Of a DNA stretch of 64,000 nt, positions 9,801-20,199 are shown in pieces. Source of the DNA: Serratia symbiotica. GTDB lineage: Bacteria > Pseudomonadota > Gammaproteobacteria > Enterobacterales > Enterobacteriaceae. The translations under genes and the position numbers were made by a program. Under the pieces are notes generated by a model. The model was not told where the DNA came from and made no database searches. It was given only the letters and a program-made list of their open reading frames with translations. The first letter of the stretch is position 1, and each line of letters opens with the position of its first letter. The stretch spans positions 682,001 to 746,000 of the forward strand of contig LR025083.1 of NCBI GenBank assembly GCA_900380265.1, read 5' to 3'.

Positions 9801-12800
9801 ATTACTGTAACCGTGGCTAAAAGCAATTAAAAATATTAATTACTGAATATTTTAACAATATAACATCACACGCATCAAGTTCACAAAATTATATATCTAT
9901 ATAAAAAGATTTTATCTGGACAAACGAATTAGTTGTTGTTATTAAGACACAATGATGCGTTCAGTTTTGATGTTTTGTATATAGAACGGTACTGCTAGTA
10001 AGTACTAAACCGGATAAATAGAATTGATAATATTCTTATTATATTACTGTATTTTCACAATAGAGTGCTTTTTTGAATTTGATCCCGATTAGATATATAA
10101 TATTTGTCATCAATCACGATATATGTATTTGTGTTTTTAGTTATTTATTTAACATTTAGCTCAGCTTTGTAATTTACTTTATAGTAAACACCGGATCTCT
10201 ATAGTTTATAACAACTCTCAGCTCTTGAATTAGTAAATTATTTGAAAGCATGGGTTTGCTACCATTAGCAGGTCCTACCATAACTGTCAGTTATGGTATA
10301 TAGTCTTTAAATTAATTATGTGGTTTACGTTTACAACAATGGAATAATAGTGAGGTTTCCGACCTTACTCTGAATGATTCTAGTTTCTTTATATCATGCG
10401 GGACGTTATATCAGATTAATACCGTTTTACGAATATTTAATATGGTGTAGCAGGGGTAATAGTTCTGTATGTAGCTAGCTTTCTAACTGATTTATCTTAG
10501 AGTTGATGCAATATGGTTATTATAGGAAATAAAGGAATCAATTTTTATTGTTTTCTAAATTAAAAGAAATGCTTAAAATATACTATTAGTGATTTTACAT
10601 AGATCAAATATAAAAATTACCATACGCTTTGTCAGGCTTCAGTGTTAGTATTTTTATTTATATATCACTTGATCTCAGATGTTATCTTAGCAGATATACG
10701 CCATTAAATCCAACTTCACACAGAGGGGGTTAAACGCGAAACTCTAAGCATTCGTAACCTCTGACATGTAAGATGCTAGGATACTCAAAAGGAAATATAA
10801 ATGAAACCTCGTCGGCTATTGTGTTGGACAGGCATATTAAATACATTGCAATAAATGAATACATTTAATGTATTAGCACCTTCCTAGTTGGTTAATGTTA
10901 GTGAAAAGCACGCTTTATTTGCCACTCATCGATCAAGTCACTAACTGTTGGAAAGATTTTTATAAAATAAGAGATAAACTCTATTTGCGATTTAAAAAGA
11001 CAAAGAAAGTTCAAAAATTCATTTTTTCCTGATTTTTTCAGAAATATAAGATTAATTATAATACAGGTCAACTCTGTTGAAGAGTCCCGTTCCACTTGGC
11101 GAATAATGTGTATTCCTATTTGAACCGGCACTAGCCGGTAACGATTGCCAAGAATGCGTCTAAATTATTTGAATAATTTTGTACGTATCATAAGGTTTAT
11201 ATGTTTAGTAAGCAAAGAAGTGATTATTGTTTAACTTGTAAGTGACGGTGTAGTTGGTGCTTATCAATGGACAGTGGTTTAATATTCCATCAAATAAAAT
11301 AAATGCAGGATAGTTTTTTATCAGATAAAGCCTAAGGATCTTGGCGGTAGCCAGTCTTCAGAAAGCGAAGTTATCCATGAAAGCCTACGCATGCGGCCAG
11401 CGCCTACTCTCACTGTAGAATAGTAGGCATATGAGCAAGGGATGGTTACAGATAAGACACTGAAGTTTCTCTATAAAGAGCTGTAACTAGTGGGACCCGT
11501 TGTGGCGCACTAGCTGGAAAAAAGAAGGGAAGTTGGTAAGGGATAAGGCATCTGAGGGGCGCCACTCTAGGAGACAAAAGTTATTTCGTGTCCTTTGTTG
11601 CTTTAGCACTGACACAGCAGCGGCGATACGATACAAAAGGATATATGACGTACTATCGCTTTGAAGGGTGGGAAAGCTAGAGATTTTATTTAAATAGGTT
11701 ATCGTCAGGATCGCCGAATTTCCTGGAAGAGAGTAATTAACTGCCCTAAACAAACCGTTCTTGACTTTAACTAGAAGAAGGAACATGAATATTGTATGGA
11801 TTTAGTATAGCTTTCACCATTGCGCAATAGCGTTTCTTGCTAATAGTAAGCTGCCGGGAAACTCATCAGATTTAAAAGATGTCCTATAATAGGTGTGTCC
11901 ATTAATGACAGCATTCTTTTAGGGGGTTGCTTTAGTTAGGCTGGCTGTGTCGAAAGTCAGTACTCATTGCTTAAATGTGATTTTCCTGCTATCTTTATGT
12001 GTGTGAGTAGGAGATTAGTTAGCTTTAATATTGACTAAAGGTCGCCTCCTGAGTATGGTCGCACATAGTGATGGGAGTTATCTGAGTTGGAATAGGTAAT
12101 TCGTTTAGAATAGTTAGAAGCAACTAATTAATATTTTAATGCGGATAATGGCTCATATTTTTATAACTAAAAGATTGGCCTATAACCTGCCAGAATTCGG
12201 GTTATGATGCATTTTAGCTCGCAATTTAAACAAGAAGGGAGATGCTAAGCGCCTTTGCAAGAATAACCCGCTCCCAAGAACAATAACTTCATCAATGCGT
12301 ATCACTCCACAAGGTAGATAAACATAAAGTAATACCAGCCATTAGCTTAATGATCAATAAGCGACTGATGATTAGGTTAGAGAGGATAAATAGCATGTCG
12401 ACAATCATAGATCAAGTCTGCTCGCATGACAAAGAGGCAGATGGTCAGTGTTGTCTCATGCAATATAAACAAGCACCCGATAGCAATACTCAGCGGTCCG
12501 CTGAGAGGCGAGGAGGTTCATCAAACACAGGATGCTCGCTACCGGAGCAATAAAACGGTAAATGCATAGTAGAGTAAGATGTTTTTTAGGATTCCTGCAT
12601 TCATTAAGGCTCATTGGTGCGGTTTAGATCAAGGATAGTATTACTCAATTTTATTGTTTCTATTTTGTGATTCATCTAGCACCGCTTAGATAGTCAAGAG
12701 TCATTTAAATTTTTGAGTGATCTTTACGAAACCCGTACTAGCCCTAGCGCTAGTTAAATCTCTTTCAAGATAAGAAAGAGCATAACATTAGTATAGTCAG

Positions 12801-13620
12801 TAAACTGACTATGGTTGTACGGTTGCTATAATGTGTGTCAGGTTAGCCCTGCTGATTGACCGGCTGTTCGGTTACAGCAGTTCGCTTACGATGATGACAG
12901 ATTGCACAAGGATCTGTCGGTGGATCCTGTACTGTTAAACAGTTCTAAATGCTGTTTTTAGTCGTTTTGATCACTGACTGCTATGGCAGTAATCAAAATA
13001 GAATTAATAAAACACCTGCGCCCTACGATCTCTATCTGCGCTAAAGGTGGCCACTTAGGGCTCCTGTGAGAATAAAAAATTACTAGAAGGCAATTCGGGT
13101 GCGCTTCTAGCTAAACTGTATAAACTGGCTGCCTCTCACTGCTGGTATTGGGCAGGCAAAAGACCAAGCTGGACAAGAAATAGTCTTGTATAGATAGAGG
13201 TAAGAAGAGAATGGATATTTCTGCATACGTGGTCACTTAAGCGCCGCAGCCCATTCTAAGATGATGTGTCTAGTTCATCTATTGACTCGGTGTAGAAGCC
13301 TAAGCATCACTTGAGTAAGTATGGAAAGGGTGTTATCAAAAACTATTTTAATTATACCACTAGAGTGGTATGCAATGTGTAGGATCTGAGTTAAGTATAA
13401 AATTAGCGCCTGGAATTAGCAGGATTTATCTGGGTTTTTTATTTTTAAATCGGCTGCGTTGATAGCGCAGTCAATGCGGAAAGTGATACGCTCTCGTTGC
13501 TTACCTCCTATCTCCTTACATGCTTGTAGATAAATTTTGGGCAAAATTAATGATCTGGTGATAAGTAATATACAGGAGTTCTTGAATTACATTGTCAGCA
13601 GATAAGTTAAATTGCTCACC
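3866..13620. other. gene desert, very AT-rich in its centre
   Basis: About 9.7 kb without a supportable gene on either strand. Composition is uneven: hand counts of single 60-base lines give 27% GC at 7201, 22% at 8461 and 13% at 9661, against 53% at 12841. From about 9240 to 9950 C exceeds G and A exceeds T, opposite to the flanks. The only notable local structures are a 23-bp perfect palindrome (10276-10298) and a 20-bp one at 12793-12812 (arms ATAGTCAGT/ACTGACTAT). No tRNA, rRNA, IS element or CRISPR array was seen. By synteny the right part should contain relics of aas, but I could not recognise them. Confidence 0.6.
10276..10298. repeat. perfect 23-bp palindrome
   Basis: Arms TACCATAACTG and CAGTTATGGTA around one central T, with no mismatch. 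There is no T-run on either side, so it is not a typical intrinsic terminator. The short spacer suits a dyad protein-binding site or a cruciform. It lies in otherwise decayed DNA with no gene within 3 kb. Confidence 0.8.
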
Positions 13621-14000
13621 ACCGTGGATATAGAACTTAGGATATGACTTCATCATTTCTGGTTGCTTTTTTGCTATAGACAGTGCTGTATTGCGCTTAC
13701 TCTGGTTTACGTTTCAATACGTTTGGTCTTATTCTCAGTATCAGCTTGCGTTTAATGTTAGATAGTGCTTTTATTGGTTTGATCAATGCAGCGGTATTTT
13801 CCATCTTCTCAATTTTGACTGTTAGGTAAGGTGAGGTATTTGAATTCAGTGAACCAATGTCACTTTAGGATTAAAACCAAAAGGGAATGAGCCGGTACAT
13901 TAATATGGGGTTCAATGTCTTTATTTTTCTGTTGGGTGCCGCCTGTAAGTGTTAGATATCACTACCTCCTTATCAGTAAGTTAAGGATGAATTTTGTTAC
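13621..14000 (+). pseudogene. lplT: relic of lplT (lysophospholipid transporter)
   Basis: Two overlapping frames on the plus strand give membrane-protein-like sequence matching the middle of LplT. CFFAIDSAVLRLL aligns with E. coli SLFWGAGVTLRFLL, and, after a frame change, LMLDSAF-GLINAAVF with GITDNATPTYLNAMVA; then INMGFNVFIFLLG resembles the next membrane span. The strand and place (left of ygdQ) are those expected from the E. coli order ygdQ-ygdR-tas-lplT-aas. Multiple frameshifts and stops make it nonfunctional. The match is by eye and modest. Confidence 0.45.
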
Positions 14001-14964
14001 ACGTTATCTCTATAATATCACCCAAGGGTTGATAGTGGTATGTCTCACGTGCAAGTGTGATCAGGTATTAGGCTAAACTAATTCTCCAGTTTCTTTGTGT
14101 TTTATCTTTGATAATTTTACCCACTAGTTAATTTCCTGCCTTTGGTGGAATTAATCTCTCTAGATGGTGATCTTGAAAATCGATTATTCTAGCGCCAGGG
14201 TAAGCAGTTTAAATGACATTTTCATCAGTTTTAATCATGTATAAGCGACAGCAGGAATCCCCGGTTGAGTAGTTGATCTAAACAGTGGTTGGTTTGTCGG
14301 TCCTATATTTGCCAGCAGTGTTCTGCATAATCGTACTAGATGTGCGCGATCAATTAATGATCGCCATTGTTTGCTTATTATAATTTAGGAAGTAATTCAA
14401 ATAGAATATTCGCATGGTGAAATATGATCTTAAATAGGGTATAGTCTTACGAAGAAAGCTTGATGGCAGTGAAATCGGTGAATATCAAGGTCAGAAACAT
14501 TTTCTTCACTATAGATAAAGTAACTTATCAGTATTAGTTAATAATAAATTATTCCAGAATGTTAGACTGGAAGAGATAACCCCGTATTATCGGCTATAAG
14601 TTTCTCATGAGTTTTATTAGACTAGCTTAGTAGACGTGGCAAATATGGAGATACTGCACGCGATGTCACACTCACTCATTTCTCTAGATATGAGCAGTGG
14701 TTGTGCGTTTATGGCATGCGTTGCATCGGAATCCCCAGTTTAAAGATGTCGGAGGACACACGTTGGAGCATTGTCGCCAAATTTTGCAATTGGTGGAGAT
14801 GTTGCATGGGTGGGTATGTCCTGCGTAATGTGGTGGGGATCCATTGTTTTTCCAGTAATCTGCTAACAGCAGAGAGCTATCAGCTGATCATGAAATATCT
14901 ACTTATAATCAAGGGCGGGCTAGTTAGAAAAGAGGATCTAGTGTGGGGTGCTCTGTCAGGGAGC
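14001..14964. other. non-coding stretch left of ygdQ
   Basis: Expected site of ygdR/tas by synteny, but I recognise neither. A plus-strand open frame at 14701-15000 has no family resemblance and runs into the 3' end of ygdQ antisense, so I do not call it a gene. Confidence 0.5.
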
Positions 14965-15681
14965 CTATTTAGAAACGCCGTTCTTTTTAGTTCGCATTAG
15001 GTTGAGTGTCTCAACCGCCATTGAAAAGAACATGGCGAAATAAATATAACCTTTTGGTACATGTATTTGGAAGCTTTCTAGAATTAGAGTAATCCCTACC
15101 AGGATCAAAAATGCCAGACCCAGCGTTTTTACCGAGGGATGCTGGTTAACAAATTCTCCGATTGGTTGAGCGGCATACATCATTACGCCAACGGCAGATA
15201 CCACTCCTGCCATCATAATAAATAAGTGATCGGATAGACCCACAGCAGTGATTACAGAGTCTAGGCTGAAAATTATGTCTAATAGCATTATTTGCATGAT
15301 CGAGCTGCAAAAGTTATATCCCTGAGTATGCTTCAGTTCTCGAGGACCCTTGAGGGTAGCGCATATTTCTTTGCTGACTTTAAAAATCAGGAACAGCCCA
15401 CCAAATAAGAAGATTAGATCGCGACCGGAAACGTTATGAGTTATGACGCTGAACAGCGGATGCGTCAAACGAATTACCCAAGTGATAGAGCTAAGTAACA
15501 CTAACCGCATCAGCATGGCAGCAGCCATGCCAAAGCGGCGCGCTTTGTGCTGTTGATTTTTAGGCAGCTGAGCCACCACCAGGGAAAGGAAAATAATGTT
15601 ATCAATACCCAAGATGATCTCAAGAATGGTCAATGTACCTAAGGCTAACCAAGTATGAGGATTTATTACCCATTCGTACAT
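14965..15681 (-). CDS. ygdQ: TerC-family inner-membrane protein YgdQ
   Basis: 238 aa, the normal length for E. coli YgdQ (UPF0053/TerC family). Seven or so hydrophobic segments; family landmarks are intact: LEIILGIDNIIFLSL near the N-terminus, MLLDIIFSLDSVITAVGL mid-protein, and HVPKGYIYFAMFFSMAVE near the end. The membrane-embedded acidic residues of the two ILGIDN/IFSLDS motifs, typical of TerC metal transporters, are present. Function is not firmly known; manganese or other metal efflux is the family expectation. It sits 96 bp downstream of mutH on the same strand as in E. coli, probably co-transcribed. The last residues (MRTKKNGVSK) resemble the E. coli tail, so the gene looks whole. Confidence 0.9.
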   Translation of the reverse strand: MYEWVINPHTWLALGTLTILEIILGIDNIIFLSLVVAQLPKNQQHKARRFGMAAAMLMRLVLLSSITWVIRLTHPLFSVITHNVSGRDLIFLFGGLFLIFKVSKEICATLKGPRELKHTQGYNFCSSIMQIMLLDIIFSLDSVITAVGLSDHLFIMMAGVVSAVGVMMYAAQPIGEFVNQHPSVKTLGLAFLILVGITLILESFQIHVPKGYIYFAMFFSMAVETLNLMRTKKNGVSK

Positions 15682-15777
15682 CGCCTTAAATCCCTTACCT
15701 TAATCAATTTTAAAAGGTAATTATACGCGTTTATTCTACCGCCGGTATATTTTTGCTAAATGACTGATAAAAGAAAT

Positions 15778-16464
15778 TTAAACTAAAAAATATCTTGCTA
15801 GCAGTGCAGCGGTAAAATTCTTTTTGAGATAGAAGCCCTGTGGCAACGTCAAAATGGGCACTCCTCGTTCATCGATGGCTTTAGTTGTCGCCTTCCTGTT
15901 AGCTGCCTTGGGGCGTAGCTGCAGTACTGTGCCGTGGCGGGCGGTGATTTGTTTGATATGACCTAGAACGATCAGATCCATTAGTTCTTCCCAATCGCGG
16001 CGAAGCATCTCTTCTTCTGCATGGTTTGGACTCCATAGCATCGGCGAACCGATGCGCCGTTGTTTCAGTGGGATTCGCTGTTCGCCTTCCACAGGCACCC
16101 AGAGAACTCTAGCTAGCTTAGAGCGGACATGGCTATTGGTCCAGGTGATACCGCTATTGCAAGTAAGCGGCGCCACACAAACAAATGTAGTTTCTAACGG
16201 TTTGCCAGCAGCGTTGATCGGAATGCTTTTCAACTCGATGCCTAATGCAGGAAAGTCTTGTTTAGGCTTGTTTCTTGACATGGCACCGAGGAGCTGCTCC
16301 AGCAATATACCAACCCAGCCTTTATCGTGCTTTAGATCTTGTGGGATAGGTAGCTTCGCGTGATTTCCTAGTTCATACAGACTACAACCGGCCAACGATT
16401 GGGCTCGACTGAACAATTCTTGTTCATTGTTAGGTGGGGGGAGTTGTTGAGATATAAATTCCAT
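15778..16464 (-). CDS. mutH: DNA mismatch repair endonuclease MutH
   Basis: Methyl-directed mismatch repair nuclease: nicks the unmethylated strand at hemimethylated GATC when activated by MutS-MutL. 228 aa from ATG 16464 (E. coli 229); an in-frame TTG one codon earlier is not needed. The active site is intact: Asp70, Glu77 and Lys79 in [11 protein letters not shown], plus the upstream [13 protein letters not shown] segment carrying Glu56. Other conserved blocks are [26 protein letters not shown] and RARYFLV-like C-terminal LLARYFLV. Retention implies that Dam, MutS and MutL are likely still present elsewhere, which this window cannot show. Divergent from rppH across a 694-bp spacer with several hairpins. 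Confidence 0.95.
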   Translation of the reverse strand: MEFISQQLPPPNNEQELFSRAQSLAGCSLYELGNHAKLPIPQDLKHDKGWVGILLEQLLGAMSRNKPKQDFPALGIELKSIPINAAGKPLETTFVCVAPLTCNSGITWTNSHVRSKLARVLWVPVEGEQRIPLKQRRIGSPMLWSPNHAEEEMLRRDWEELMDLIVLGHIKQITARHGTVLQLRPKAANRKATTKAIDERGVPILTLPQGFYLKKNFTAALLARYFLV

Positions 16465-16724
16465 CAATCAGGATTTGACTTTTTTAGAAACCATATTTTG
16501 AGCTTTTTGATTCTGCTGCTTGCGCCTTTTTAGCTGAATTGTGATAGTAGCATACGATTAAGTAACTTTACTTGGTTATTAGAAATAAAGTGTCCTATCC
16601 ACTTTTGGCTAGCTGAATGAGGCGCTAATAGATTGGATCTTATTATCAGTCTACAGCTTTATGGGAACCCTAGCACGTTGATCGACTACTGGTTGGATTT
16701 CTACTCTTGACGCTGGTATTCTTG

Positions 16725-16982
16725 TGTAAATGTGACCGATTTACAGATCACCCCTAAGGGTTTTCTGTGCATCAATATAATGTTGGCGGATTTTCGCCAA
16801 AATAGGGTAAATAGCCTATTTTGGCTTATATCACTAACTGATAAATAGTCGGCATGACTGCATTATCTTTTTGTGTTTCTAATAATAAACTTAAGCTTAT
16901 TTAATGGCGCTTTGACGTCTGTAAGAGGGTTTCTGACGTTTCATTCAGTTTCACATTACCTCTAATGCATAAGTAATGTGAA
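16725..16982. promoter_or_regulatory. structured divergent spacer between mutH and rppH
   Basis: Four inverted repeats lie in this stretch of the mutH-rppH spacer: 16725-16745 (TGTAAAT/ATTTACA), 16783-16800 (TTGGCG/CGCCAA), 16796-16825 (GCCAAAATAGG/CCTATTTTGGC, 11 bp perfect) and 16950-16982 (TTCACATTAC/GTAATGTGAA, 10 bp perfect). The second and third share bases 16796-16800, so the two hairpins exclude each other. None is followed by a T-run. This is where the two divergent promoters should be; I could not pick convincing -10/-35 pairs. Confidence 0.5.
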
Positions 16983-17158
16983 TAGCGTGGCTGAAAACCG
17001 CGCAGGAGTGTTGTATAACTTCACGATTATCCGGGAATTAGATATTCCTTTTATTCGGTATAGTTGCTGAAAATTAGTGGTTTACCAAATTTGGCTTGTG
17101 TGAAACAATTGTAGCATATTTATGGAGGATTTGAATTAACGCTTGTCGAGGTAGTCCG

Positions 17159-17680
17159 GTGATCGATAATGATGGCTACCGCCAAAATGTTGGTATCGTA
17201 ATCTGCAATCATCAAGGTCAAGTTCTATGGGCTCGCCGTTACGGTCAGAATTCTTGGCAGTTCCCACAAGGAGGGATTGCCTGTGGAGAAAAGGCGGAGC
17301 AGGCGATGTACCGTGAACTGTTCGAAGAAGTAGGCTTGAGCAAAAAAGATGTACATATTCTGGCATCAACCCAAAACTGGGTGCGTTATAAACTGCCAAC
17401 TCGTTTGGTTCGTTGGGGAACAACGCCCCTATGTATCGGCCAAAAGCAAAAATGGTTTTTGTTGCAGTTGATGTGCAATGATGCTGATATCAATATGCAA
17501 CGTAGCAAGACGCCGGAGTTTGATAGTTGGCGCTGGGTCAACTTTTGGTATCCGGTTCGCCAAGTAGTCTCATTCAAACGGAATGTTTACCGTTGGGTAA
17601 TGAAAGAGTTCGCTTCGACTGTTATGCCTCTAGCAGCAACACAACGACGGACCCCTTTTTTCTGCCAGAAAACAGAGTAA
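17159..17680 (+). CDS. rppH: RNA pyrophosphohydrolase RppH (NudH)
   Basis: Removes pyrophosphate from the 5' triphosphate end of mRNAs and so starts RNase E-dependent decay. 173 aa (E. coli 176) from GTG 17159, preceded by GAGG seven bases upstream; E. coli rppH also begins at this MIDxDGYR point. The Nudix box is complete at residues 38-60: G38, E44, R52-E53-L54, E56-E57, G59, including all metal-binding glutamates. Downstream blocks [15 protein letters not shown] and [12 protein letters not shown] are conserved. Only the extreme C-terminal tail differs, which is variable in the family. Next in the ancestral operon was ptsP, now a relic starting about 10 bp downstream. Confidence 0.95.
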   Translation: MIDNDGYRQNVGIVICNHQGQVLWARRYGQNSWQFPQGGIACGEKAEQAMYRELFEEVGLSKKDVHILASTQNWVRYKLPTRLVRWGTTPLCIGQKQKWFLLQLMCNDADINMQRSKTPEFDSWRWVNFWYPVRQVVSFKRNVYRWVMKEFASTVMPLAATQRRTPFFCQKTE

Positions 17681-17689
17681 GTTCAGTAG

Positions 17690-18120
17690 TGTATCTTCAG
17701 GCACTTGCGCGAAGAGAGTAAGCAAGTGGTTGAAGTTGCACAATTTTGACGGTAGTGTTCGATATAATTGGTTAGTTACAGCGTCCAAGCTATGAATACA
17801 GAAGTTTTTTAATGTGTCTAAAAGACAATAACCACCCTGCTATTAGTTGATGTTGTGATTCGGGCTATAACTCGAGCTAGTACATTAGTTCTTTGTTTTG
17901 ATAAGAACAACAAGATTCTATCAGGAGCTAGATAGCCAATTAACTCGGTATACTAAAGCATACCCTGATGTTTGAATGCGTTTAATCGGAAAAGAATTCC
18001 AATCTTCCTCGGCTTACCGAAGAATTGATACTCGCCCACTATTGGCGTTTGCTAATTCAGCAGCAAACGCGGCGGAATTTGATCAAAGCAAAAATCTTTC
18101 ACGGTGATATTTCTATATTA
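17690..18120 (+). pseudogene. ptsP: relic of ptsP (EI-Ntr, nitrogen PTS enzyme I), GAF-domain part
   Basis: Between rppH and lgt, where E. coli has ptsP, the plus strand keeps pieces of its N-terminal GAF domain in changing frames. LREESKQVVEVAQ aligns with LREIVEKVA; VQAMNTEV with LAMDTEVC; STLVLCFDKNNKILSG with TVALAFDEGIVGLVG; and IFLGLP...TIGV with AFLGVPIIQRRQLLGV. The following IQQQTRRNL matches VVQQRELRQ. Numerous stops and frameshifts intervene. Only about 1.6 kb separates rppH and lgt although ptsP is normally about 2.2 kb, so much of the 3' part is deleted. Loss removes phosphotransfer input to the nitrogen PTS. Confidence 0.7.
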
Positions 18121-19319
18121 GATGACGGGCTTTATCATGACTCGTAGTCAAAACTACTTTGGTAAATTCAGAAGGCATCCATGTGCCTTTCTGGCAGTAG
18201 CGTCTGCTATTGTGATAGCGGCCCAATAAGGTAGGAAGCAGCTAACTCCAAATAAATAGCTGTTGCAGAAGGTTTCGATATTTAACAGCGTTAGCGAGCC
18301 TAAAATGCTGAAATTAAAGACTACAATACGAAACAGAGAGAAGAGTATCGCTGATTAAGAAATAATTTGGTGTTAGCTTCTAAAAAGAAGCTAAGCGATC
18401 TGGGTATTGATATGCAACCCAGGTTAACTTGATGTGGCCTTGCAGCTTGCAGTAGTTTCTACATTAACAGTCTTCGGTCACTGAGTATACTATTAACTGG
18501 TAGTGATAGCGATAGTTACTGAATCGTGAGCTAATCTACAAGACATATATCTATGTGAGTATGTGATTATTCCACGAGTGTTTCGCTAACATTGTATTCT
18601 CCACATCTATACCATACTAACCTCAAGGTTAGTCAACTGACCCGGTAATGATAATGCGGACATTAGGTTGCTTATTATAGTGAGCTTCCGACATCAAGGC
18701 AGTGTTGTTTAGGGAAATAGTGATGATTAGTATCATTATTCCGGTTCGCTGACAGGCGAACCCACGGGCTCCCTTTTATGCTATGAAGGGGTGCCCGTAA
18801 TCTCAGAATCAATGATTCTAGTTTGGTAAAGACCTGATCAACTACAAATTATGTTATCAAGTTTAAACTGTGTCTATCGCTTATTGATCGCCGATATCTT
18901 GAGCGATAGTTCTATTGGCAGTCGAATTTATTAAGTATAGCCTCTATTGAGGCTTGACCGGTAATGTTAGATTAGAATAGCACTGATTGGGTTTTTGCAC
19001 TCAGTCGCCATGTTAAATAACATACAGCAATGTTATTATACATAAGTGAGTTCTGGCAGGGCTTAGGTATCGCTGTACAAGCTGTATCGTTATTGGTGGT
19101 ATTTCTTCCCACATGGGTGTTTAGCGGTCACATTATTAGGATAGGTAATTTGATGTGCTATTTTGTATCTGGGAAGTGCTCACTATACGTCTCGTATGCT
19201 ATGTGCGCGATACCTGTGTTTACACTGACTACTATTTAAACCCATCTAGCAACCTTTATCGCTTTTGGCACCTGCCGTAGCCTATCGGATAAGAATAACA
19301 GACAATATTATGGTGATAA
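18121..19319. other. non-coding remainder of the ptsP-lgt interval
   Basis: No intact gene. A plus-strand frame at 19030-19239 has a hydrophobic stretch but no family I recognise. The cluster of small inverted repeats at 18743-18819 lies here. The lgt promoter should be in the last few hundred bases; I cannot pick it with confidence. Confidence 0.5.
18743..18819. repeat. three consecutive inverted repeats
   Basis: Back-to-back hairpins: 18743-18762 (GGTTCGC/GCGAACC, 6-nt loop), 18764-18798 (outer ACGGGC/GCCCGT with inner CCCTT/AAGGG) and 18805-18819 (AGAATCA/TGATTCT around one A). The first two are clearly more GC-rich than the surroundings. No T-run follows in either direction. The spacing could suit a structured RNA or a terminator/attenuator remnant of ptsP; nothing else supports a function. 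Confidence 0.55.
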
Positions 19320-20183
19320 ATGAGTAATACTTATCTGGAATTTCCTAAATTTGACCCGATTATTTTTTCGATCGGCTCAATTTCCTTACATTGGTATGGT
19401 CTGATGTATTTGCTCGGTTTTATTTTTTCCATGTGGTTAGCTCTGCGACGCGTCAGTAAGGTGGGTAGCATCTTGACTAAAGATGAAGCAGAAAATCTTC
19501 TGTACGCTTGTTTTCTAGGTGTGTTTGTTGGTGGCCGCGTTGGGTACGTGCTATTCTACAATCTACCGCCTTTCTTAGATAACCCTGTATATTTGTTCAA
19601 AGTATGGGATGGTGGCATGTCTTTTCATGGCGGTTTACTTGGGGTTATCCTGGCGATTACCTATTTCGCCCATTGCAGTCGATTTAACTTCTTTCAAGTC
19701 TCTGATTTTATTGCTCCTCTCAGTCCATTTGGGCTTGGGCTTGGGCGTCTTGGCAACTTTATTAACGGCGAATTGTGGGGCCGTGTCACTATTGACACCC
19801 CTTGGGCGATGTTGTTCCCGGGTTCGCGAAGTGCAGATCTAGTGATTGCCGCCGCCGATGCTAAATTATTTCCGTTGTTAAATCTGTATGGTGTTCTGCC
19901 GCGTCACCCATCGCAATTATATGAACTGCTATTAGAAGGGGTGGTATTGTTTATTATTCTTAACCTATTTATACGCAAGCCACGACCTATAGGTGCTGTG
20001 TCTGCTCTTTTTCTGCTTAGCTATGGTACTTTCCGAATTGTCCTTGAAACTTTTCGTCAGCCAGATGCTCAGCTTGGTTTGTTTCATGGAATATTTAGCA
20101 TGGGACAAATCCTCTCTACCCCTATGCTAGTTGGCGGTGTTATTATGATGGTTTTAGCATACCGTTATCAATCACAGCGATAA
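19320..20183 (+). CDS. lgt: prolipoprotein diacylglyceryl transferase Lgt
   Basis: Inner-membrane enzyme that transfers diacylglycerol from phosphatidylglycerol to the lipobox Cys of prolipoproteins, the first step of lipoprotein maturation. 287 aa (E. coli 291). The Lgt signature [13 protein letters not shown] is intact, as are [12 protein letters not shown] near the N-terminus (catalytically important His), [13 protein letters not shown], and [14 protein letters not shown]. About seven hydrophobic spans. ATG 19320 with GGTGAT just upstream. thyA follows after 16 bp on the same strand, the conserved lgt-thyA pair. The region before the C-terminus ([16 protein letters not shown]) is slightly shorter than in E. 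coli. Confidence 0.96.
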   Translation: MSNTYLEFPKFDPIIFSIGSISLHWYGLMYLLGFIFSMWLALRRVSKVGSILTKDEAENLLYACFLGVFVGGRVGYVLFYNLPPFLDNPVYLFKVWDGGMSFHGGLLGVILAITYFAHCSRFNFFQVSDFIAPLSPFGLGLGRLGNFINGELWGRVTIDTPWAMLFPGSRSADLVIAAADAKLFPLLNLYGVLPRHPSQLYELLLEGVVLFIILNLFIRKPRPIGAVSALFLLSYGTFRIVLETFRQPDAQLGLFHGIFSMGQILSTPMLVGGVIMMVLAYRYQSQR

Positions 20184-20199
20184 TTACTATAAGGCACCA

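Noticed and set aside
11487-11786. 99-codon open frame on the minus strand
   Set aside because: No recognisable motif, no ribosome site, and its composition resembles the surrounding decayed DNA; consistent with chance.
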